Origin: Tupaia tana
Lineage: Eukaryota; Chordata; Mammalia; Scandentia; Tupaiidae
DNA: 64,000 bases
Reading direction: 5' to 3'
NCBI GenBank assembly: GCA_026018925.1
Contig: JAKSZU010000027.1
Location: forward strand, 806,001 to 870,000
A model generated the notes under the pieces. It saw only the letters and a list, made by a program, of their open reading frames with translations. It was not told the origin of the DNA and did not search any database. This document shows, piece after piece, positions 59,717-64,000 of the stretch (within the stretch, counting starts at the first letter, position 1; every line of letters begins with the position of its first letter). A program made the position numbers and the translations under genes.

Positions 59717-59882
59717 GTTGGTTTTGGAGAGACATTTGTTTTAATACTATGGGGTACATGTGCTAGCTGGATAGGCAGAGAGAGGCAGGGAGTCAGAAAG
59801 TAGGGAAACACCCCCTATTCCCTGGGGGGCATAGGTAGACAACCATCTCTTTCCTCTCTTCTCTTGTCGGGATTCTGGTTTC
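59717..59882 (-). mobile_element. SINE body fragment (K2)
   Basis: Same fragment as 29392-29567, with a few bases fewer near ATGGGGTACATG. Confidence 0.6.
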
Positions 59883-59904
59883 TCATGAATATATTCATAG
59901 AACA

Positions 59905-60215
59905 AGGGCCTGTGGGTCTCAGAGATTTGTGCTGTATTATCAATGAGGTGTGTTGTGGGTCAAAATGGGGTGTGCTGTGCATCTCAGTGAATTGTGGTGA
60001 GGGTCTCAGTGAGGTTTGCTGTGGCTGTCAGTGAGGTTCGAGTTTGAGTATGGTGTGCTGTGTGTCGCAGTTTTGTGCTGTTGATCTCAGTGATGTGTGC
60101 ATTGGTCTCAGTTTGTTGTGTTCCAGATTGCCACTCGTGGGCTGTGGGTTAAGGTAGATTGTGTTGTGGATTTCAGTGAACTTTGCTGTGGGACATAGGT
60201 TGGCTGTGTGTCTCA
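59905..60215. repeat. Degenerate GT-rich minisatellite (K2)
   Basis: Counterpart of 29585-29885. Confidence 0.65.
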
Positions 60216-61100
60216 GTGAAGAGTACCAGGGAAAGCTGGACAAGACCAGCTTGTCACCTGGGCTTTGTCAGGGACTTTGGAGAGAGCTAGTGACTTGTTT
60301 GTGGCTGAAAGACCCAAGGTCCTGAGAAGGTCTTGGGGGACCTGGGGCATATGCCTCCATCCAGGCTGGCATGACAGCCTGGCTCCATCAATAGCATTTA
60401 GGGTGAAGTGGACTGATGGTGGCTAGAAGGCTCCAGGTCCAAGGAAGGATCTGGGGTGGGGGGGAGCCAAGGGGCATGCCTTTGTCAAGATCAGTGTGAC
60501 ACTCCAGTTTCAATAGTGGCATTGGTTGGGGTGATGCAGCCTGATAGTGCCTGGAAGACTTTGGGTCCTGGGAAGGACTTTGCGGGAGGTGGTTGAGGTG
60601 TCACCTGGTCAAGATTGTCAGAACATCCTGGTTCTGTCAGCAGCATTGGTTGGAACAAGGTTGCATGGTGGTGATGGGAAGGGTGAACTAGCATTCATGT
60701 CTAGATCAAGACTAGCATGACACTCAACCTCTGCTAGCATTGTTGTTAAGAGCAAAGTGGCCTGTTAGTGTCTGGAAAACTCTGGGTCCCAGAGAGGACC
60801 TGGGGGGGTGGGGGTGTCAAGGTGTGTGTCAGTCAATGCTGGGCTTACGAGAAAACTTCTTTGACAGTGTTGTTTGTGGTGAAGTGGCCCAACTGGTAGG
60901 TTGTGGGTCCTGGGAAGGACCAGGCAGGAGCCAGGGTGCATGCTTAGTCGAGGCCGTCATGACATTGTAGCTCTGTCACTGTCACAGGTCGGGTTGAAGA
61001 GGTGTGAGGTGGAATGATCTAGTTTCCAAGGTGGGCTGAGAGGAAAATTGGGCATGTACCCCTGTGAAGGCCAGTTTTGCACTTAATCTCTGTCATTGAG
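60216..61100. repeat. 119-bp monomer block, about 7-8 monomers
   Basis: Counterpart of 29886-30770. G-rich runs around 60450-60465 and 60800-60813 vary in length between the copies. Confidence 0.82.
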
Positions 61101-61975
61101 AGCACCAGGGGCTTAGAAAGGATTGCCTTAATCTCCAAAACACAATGTGATTGTATAAGGAATTTTTCACTCTATTTTCCTAACTCAATAATAAGTCATG
61201 AATCCATTTAGTCACATATAATCATTGCCACTGTTGACTGGTCTTGTTTATCAGTGTTCTGAATCTACCATCTGAGGCATAGACCTATCATTAGTTCTGT
61301 AATGTGACCTAATAGATTTTTCAGTAATGACCTTAGGCATGATAGATAACCAGAACACCCATCATAGTTGTTTGCTAGGTAATCTGGTTACAGACGATTC
61401 GCCAAATATGAACCCTAAATTTGATCCCACCAAACAGCGGGGAGGAAGTTTTTAGCTCTGTTAATGTAAGTTTTCTTGCACTACCTCCCATGGTCAGCAG
61501 AGGGAGCGCAATCTGTGATAACTACATACCTTGTCCTGAATCACCACAGATAGCCAGCAGGGGGAGCTTTGGATCAGCTAACCAGAGAGGCTTGTCTTTC
61601 CCATACCTGATGAGAGGAATGTGGGTGGATCCCCTTTTCACTAATGAATATTTGTATTTTTAATTTCTCCCAGTACGCATCTCAGCCACCATGAAGAGTT
61701 TCTCTTCAATGCGCACCTGAAATCTCTTCTGGCCATTGCACACTGTCCTCTTCCACAGTGAGTATCTCATTTATTCTTCAACATGGTGCTTAGGCACAAT
61801 CTGAGGGCAACCAGAGATGGTACATAGGGGTTGTGTTTGTGTTATGGGGTTAGGGTCGGGTTAATGTTAGGGTTATGTTTATGGGCTAGTAGTTGGGATT
61901 GGAGTTTGAGTTTAGAAATTATAGTTTGTGTGTTGGCATTAGCATTTGCTGTAAGATTTTTAGTTTAGACTACTA
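61101..61975. repeat. Module M23 (beta2)
   Basis: Counterpart of M11; the same TTAGGG-like tail at about 61848-61880. Confidence 0.84.
61492..61570 (+). promoter_or_regulatory. Pair of CTCF-like sites in M23
   Basis: GGTCAGCAGAGGGAGCGC at 61492 and GCCAGCAGGGGGAGC at 61553, the same 61-bp spacing as in M7, M11 and M18. Motif match only. Confidence 0.5.
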
Positions 61976-62810
61976 GTGGATCAGGGTGGAAGGCTGCAAA
62001 TTCAGAGGCAGACCTGTGGGGAACCTGTGATACACTCAGTGGTCAAGACTGCCATAACACTCTGGCTCTGTAGGTAATGCAGGTCAGTCTCAATGGCCCA
62101 GTGAAGCCTTGGAGGCTCCAGTTCCCATGTAGTATCTGGAGAGAGCTGGGATACACACCATAGTGAAGTCTGGCATGTCTCCCTGGCTCTGTTGCTGTCA
62201 ATGTTTGGGTCAGTACAGTCAAGTGTAGGCTGGAAAGCTTTGTGTAATGAGTCAGATCTGGGTGGATCTGGGCTGCACACCTCTGTAAAGGTCGGTGTAG
62301 CACTCTGAATTCTTTGGAGCAGAGATTGAGTTGAAGTGGTCTGACTAAAAGCTGGAAGGCTCTGATCCTGAGGTAAACCTGAGGAGAGCTAGTATATATG
62401 ACCCAGTCTAGGACAGCACCATACTACAGGTCATTTAGTGATGCAGGTAGGTTAAAGAAGCCTGTCGTCGACCGAATGGCTCTGGGGAGATCCCCCTAGG
62501 GAGGGACCTGCGAAGTACACCCTGTTTAAGGCTGTCATGATGTCTGGTTTTGTCAGTTGTAGAAGTCTGACCAAAGGTCCAATTATTAACTAGAGGATTC
62601 TGAGTTCAAAGCTGTTCCTGAGGGAAGCTGGAGTGCAGGCTCTATTCAAAGCCAGCATGATATCGCAGCTACGTATGTGGTGGAAATCAGGATCAAGTAA
62701 GCTGCTGTGGGCTGGAAGAGCTCAAGTATTGAGGTATACCTGGGGGACATGCAGTGCTTTGTGCATTCACGTCTGTCTCTGCATTTTAGCTTCATCAGGA
62801 GCAGCGTTGG
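61976..62810. repeat. 119-bp monomer block, about 7 monomers (copy 2/copy 3 border)
   Basis: The landmark opening copy 3 is at 62361. Confidence 0.82.
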
Positions 62811-63640
62811 ATGGATGGGGATAGGAATGCCTGCTCTAGTACTAAAAACACAATGATACTAAGTAATTTTTCTGTCAAAAAATCCGTAAGTGGATAATCA
62901 GTCCTGAACTCATTCAGCACCATGTAATCACCATGAGTATTGTTTGATTATGTTTGGCTGTATTTAAAATCCATCTTCTTAGAATCCTGGAGACCCTTAT
63001 TAGTCCAGTGATGTGAGTTATTTTCTTAATGACCTCAGAGAACATACATAGAACACCTATCATTGTTCTCAGTAGGTCTCAAGAGTTGATCTTGTTATAC
63101 ACAAATCCTGACAACTGGACCCTGAAGTCAGTTGATCCCGCGAGACACCCAGGTGTTTTTTTTTTTTTTTTTTTTTCTCTGTTAATGTGACTATGTTTTG
63201 TGCCACCCGTCATGATCTGCATGGGGATCTAGGCCACATCTAACCAGTCACACTGTTTTGCACTGCCCCCAAAAGCCAGCAGAGAGAGCTTTGGCTCACG
63301 GCCTTTCCTGCCCTGCCTCTGAGAATAGCAGTGTGTGTGGATGCCCTTACAACTTGTGAAAACTTGGATTGATAGTTTTTCCCAGCAGGCACCTCAATGA
63401 ACACATTATCTTCTCCCAGAGAGCATTGCTGGGCATTGGGTGGCTGGCCCCATCTATGGCAGTATGCATATGTGCCCCAACCTAATGTGGAATGCTGTAG
63501 GTCATAGGTAATGATTGGAATTGATTGATGGAGATATGGTTAGGACTAGAGTTACAGTTACAGTTACTGATGTTTGAAGTTTGGTGATTTGGTTAGAAGT
63601 TACTGGTTTGATTTTAGTGTTTTGTGGTTAGAGGATGAGG
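62811..63640. repeat. Module M24 (start of copy 3)
   Basis: Counterpart of M1 and M12. The T-rich site holds 21 T (63156-63176); the neighbouring GG of the other copies is lost. Confidence 0.84.
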
Positions 63641-64000
63641 CTCATAGTTTGCTTTTGAGGTGATCCTGGGGCGACTTGGAGTGGCTGCCTCAGTCAGTGC
63701 CAGCTTGACACGAAGTTTTTGTTAAGGTGAAGGTTGAGTTAAAGTGGGTCAGGGTGTGCTAGAAGGCTGTTGGTCATGAGGTGGACCTGGGCAGAGTTTG
63801 GGTACATGACCTGGTTAAGGTCACTGAGACACCACAATTCCCTCAACGGTGTAGGTTTATTCTAAGCAGTTCAGTGTGTACTGGAAGTCTTGGGATTTTT
63901 AGGTATAATTGTGGGAAGCTTGTGTTCTCACCCCAGTCAAGGCTGGCATGCTACTCTGGCTGTGTTGGCGGCATTGGTCTGGGAATGGTAGCTGGATGGT
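63641..64000. repeat. 119-bp monomer block, first 3 monomers, continues past edge
   Basis: Start of the 20-monomer block of copy 3, matching 33321-33680. Confidence 0.8.

Larger units (their letters stand above)
58063..60215. repeat. Cassette K2, non-satellite insert of beta2
   Basis: Second copy of K1, offset by about 30,317 bp, with the same internal order. Differences are mostly single bases plus length changes in the T-run and the CA tract. Confidence 0.87.
32032..62360. repeat. Large repeat copy 2 (halves alpha2 and beta2)
   Basis: Alpha2 spans 32032-48470 (16,439 bp) and beta2 spans 48471-62360 (13,890 bp). This is the only copy in the window with both halves undeleted, so it is the best reference for the architecture: alpha = blocks of about 20, 5 and 14-15 monomers, long CTCF-like array, then about 7, 12 and 7; beta = about 20, 5 and 14-15, short CTCF-like array, cassette K, then about 7 and 7. 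Confidence 0.93.
5460..64000. repeat. Large tandem array (macrosatellite), about 26-30 kb period
   Basis: The entire interval is built from one repeat. The same landmark (TCTGATCCTGAGGTAAACC) opens a copy at 5460, 32032 and 62361, and a diverged half-copy at 22304 and 48471. Between landmarks the order of monomer blocks, 0.85-kb modules, CTCF-like arrays and cassette is the same in each copy, apart from named insertions and deletions. No long reading frame is shared in a coding-like way; frames of 60-130 codons across the array follow from low stop density in GC-rich monomers. The array continues past the right edge. It is not known whether it resumes left of the L1. Confidence 0.95.
62361..64000. 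repeat. Large repeat copy 3, start only
   Basis: The first 1,640 bp of another alpha half, nearly identical to 32032-33670. It shows that the array continues beyond the window with the same phase. Confidence 0.92.

Noticed and set aside
5460-64000. Dozens of 60-110-codon frames in the monomer blocks that recur at the repeat period
   Set aside because: Recurrence follows from DNA repetition. Frames shift and end differently in each copy and the sequences (for example LASSGAALD, CHTDIAWGM) look like translated satellite.
5460-64000. Centromeric satellite with CENP-B boxes
   Set aside because: Monomer length (119 bp) and sequence do not match alpha satellite, and I found no CENP-B box (NTTCGNNNNANNCGGGN) in the monomers read.

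Overview
The window is non-coding repetitive DNA from a therian, most likely placental, mammal. The evidence is a full-structure L1 (ORF1 plus ORF2) at the left edge, several copies of a tRNA-derived SINE with a poly-A or CA tail, and one class II (ERVK/IAP-like) solo LTR. I could not name the SINE family, so I do not name the species. No intact protein-coding gene of the host is visible. The only host-like coding signal is a short open frame, without recognised identity, inside a cassette present twice.

Layout. 1-5161: L1 on the minus strand, cut by the window edge near the end of ORF2. 5162-5459: an old SINE fragment and about 110 bp of unassigned sequence. From 5460 to the right edge everything belongs to one very large tandem repeat. 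Its period is 26,572 bp in copy 1 (5460-32031) and 30,329 bp in copy 2 (32032-62360); a third copy starts at 62361 and leaves the window. Matching parts of copies 1 and 2 look roughly 95-98% identical by eye.

The large repeat has nested levels. (1) A GC-rich monomer of about 119 bp forms blocks of about 5, 7, 12, 14-15 or 20 monomers. (2) Between blocks sits a non-monomeric module of about 0.85 kb (24 copies, some half-length), ending in a degenerate TTAGGG-like G/T-rich tail and usually holding two CTCF-like motifs about 61 bp apart. (3) In four places (C1-C4) the module is interrupted by a second tandem array of about 133-bp units, each with two CTCF-core-like motifs (CCAGCAGRGGGAGC) and usually an AP-1/ARE-like TGACTCAGC. 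(4) Each large copy has two diverged halves: alpha (long CTCF-like array, block order 20-5-14-C-7-12-7) and beta (short CTCF-like array, then a 2.1-kb cassette K, block order 20-5-14-C-K-7-7). Beta of copy 1 has lost the first two blocks through a deletion that starts inside a SINE (junction near 23,628).

Nothing here forms an operon or pathway. The array resembles in kind the CTCF-binding macrosatellites of mammals such as DXZ4, but it is not that sequence, and CTCF binding is an inference from motif match. Differences between copies (deletion, seven-unit change in one CTCF-like array, SINEs and an LTR present in only one copy, crossed similarity between alpha and beta halves) record repeated unequal exchange or conversion.
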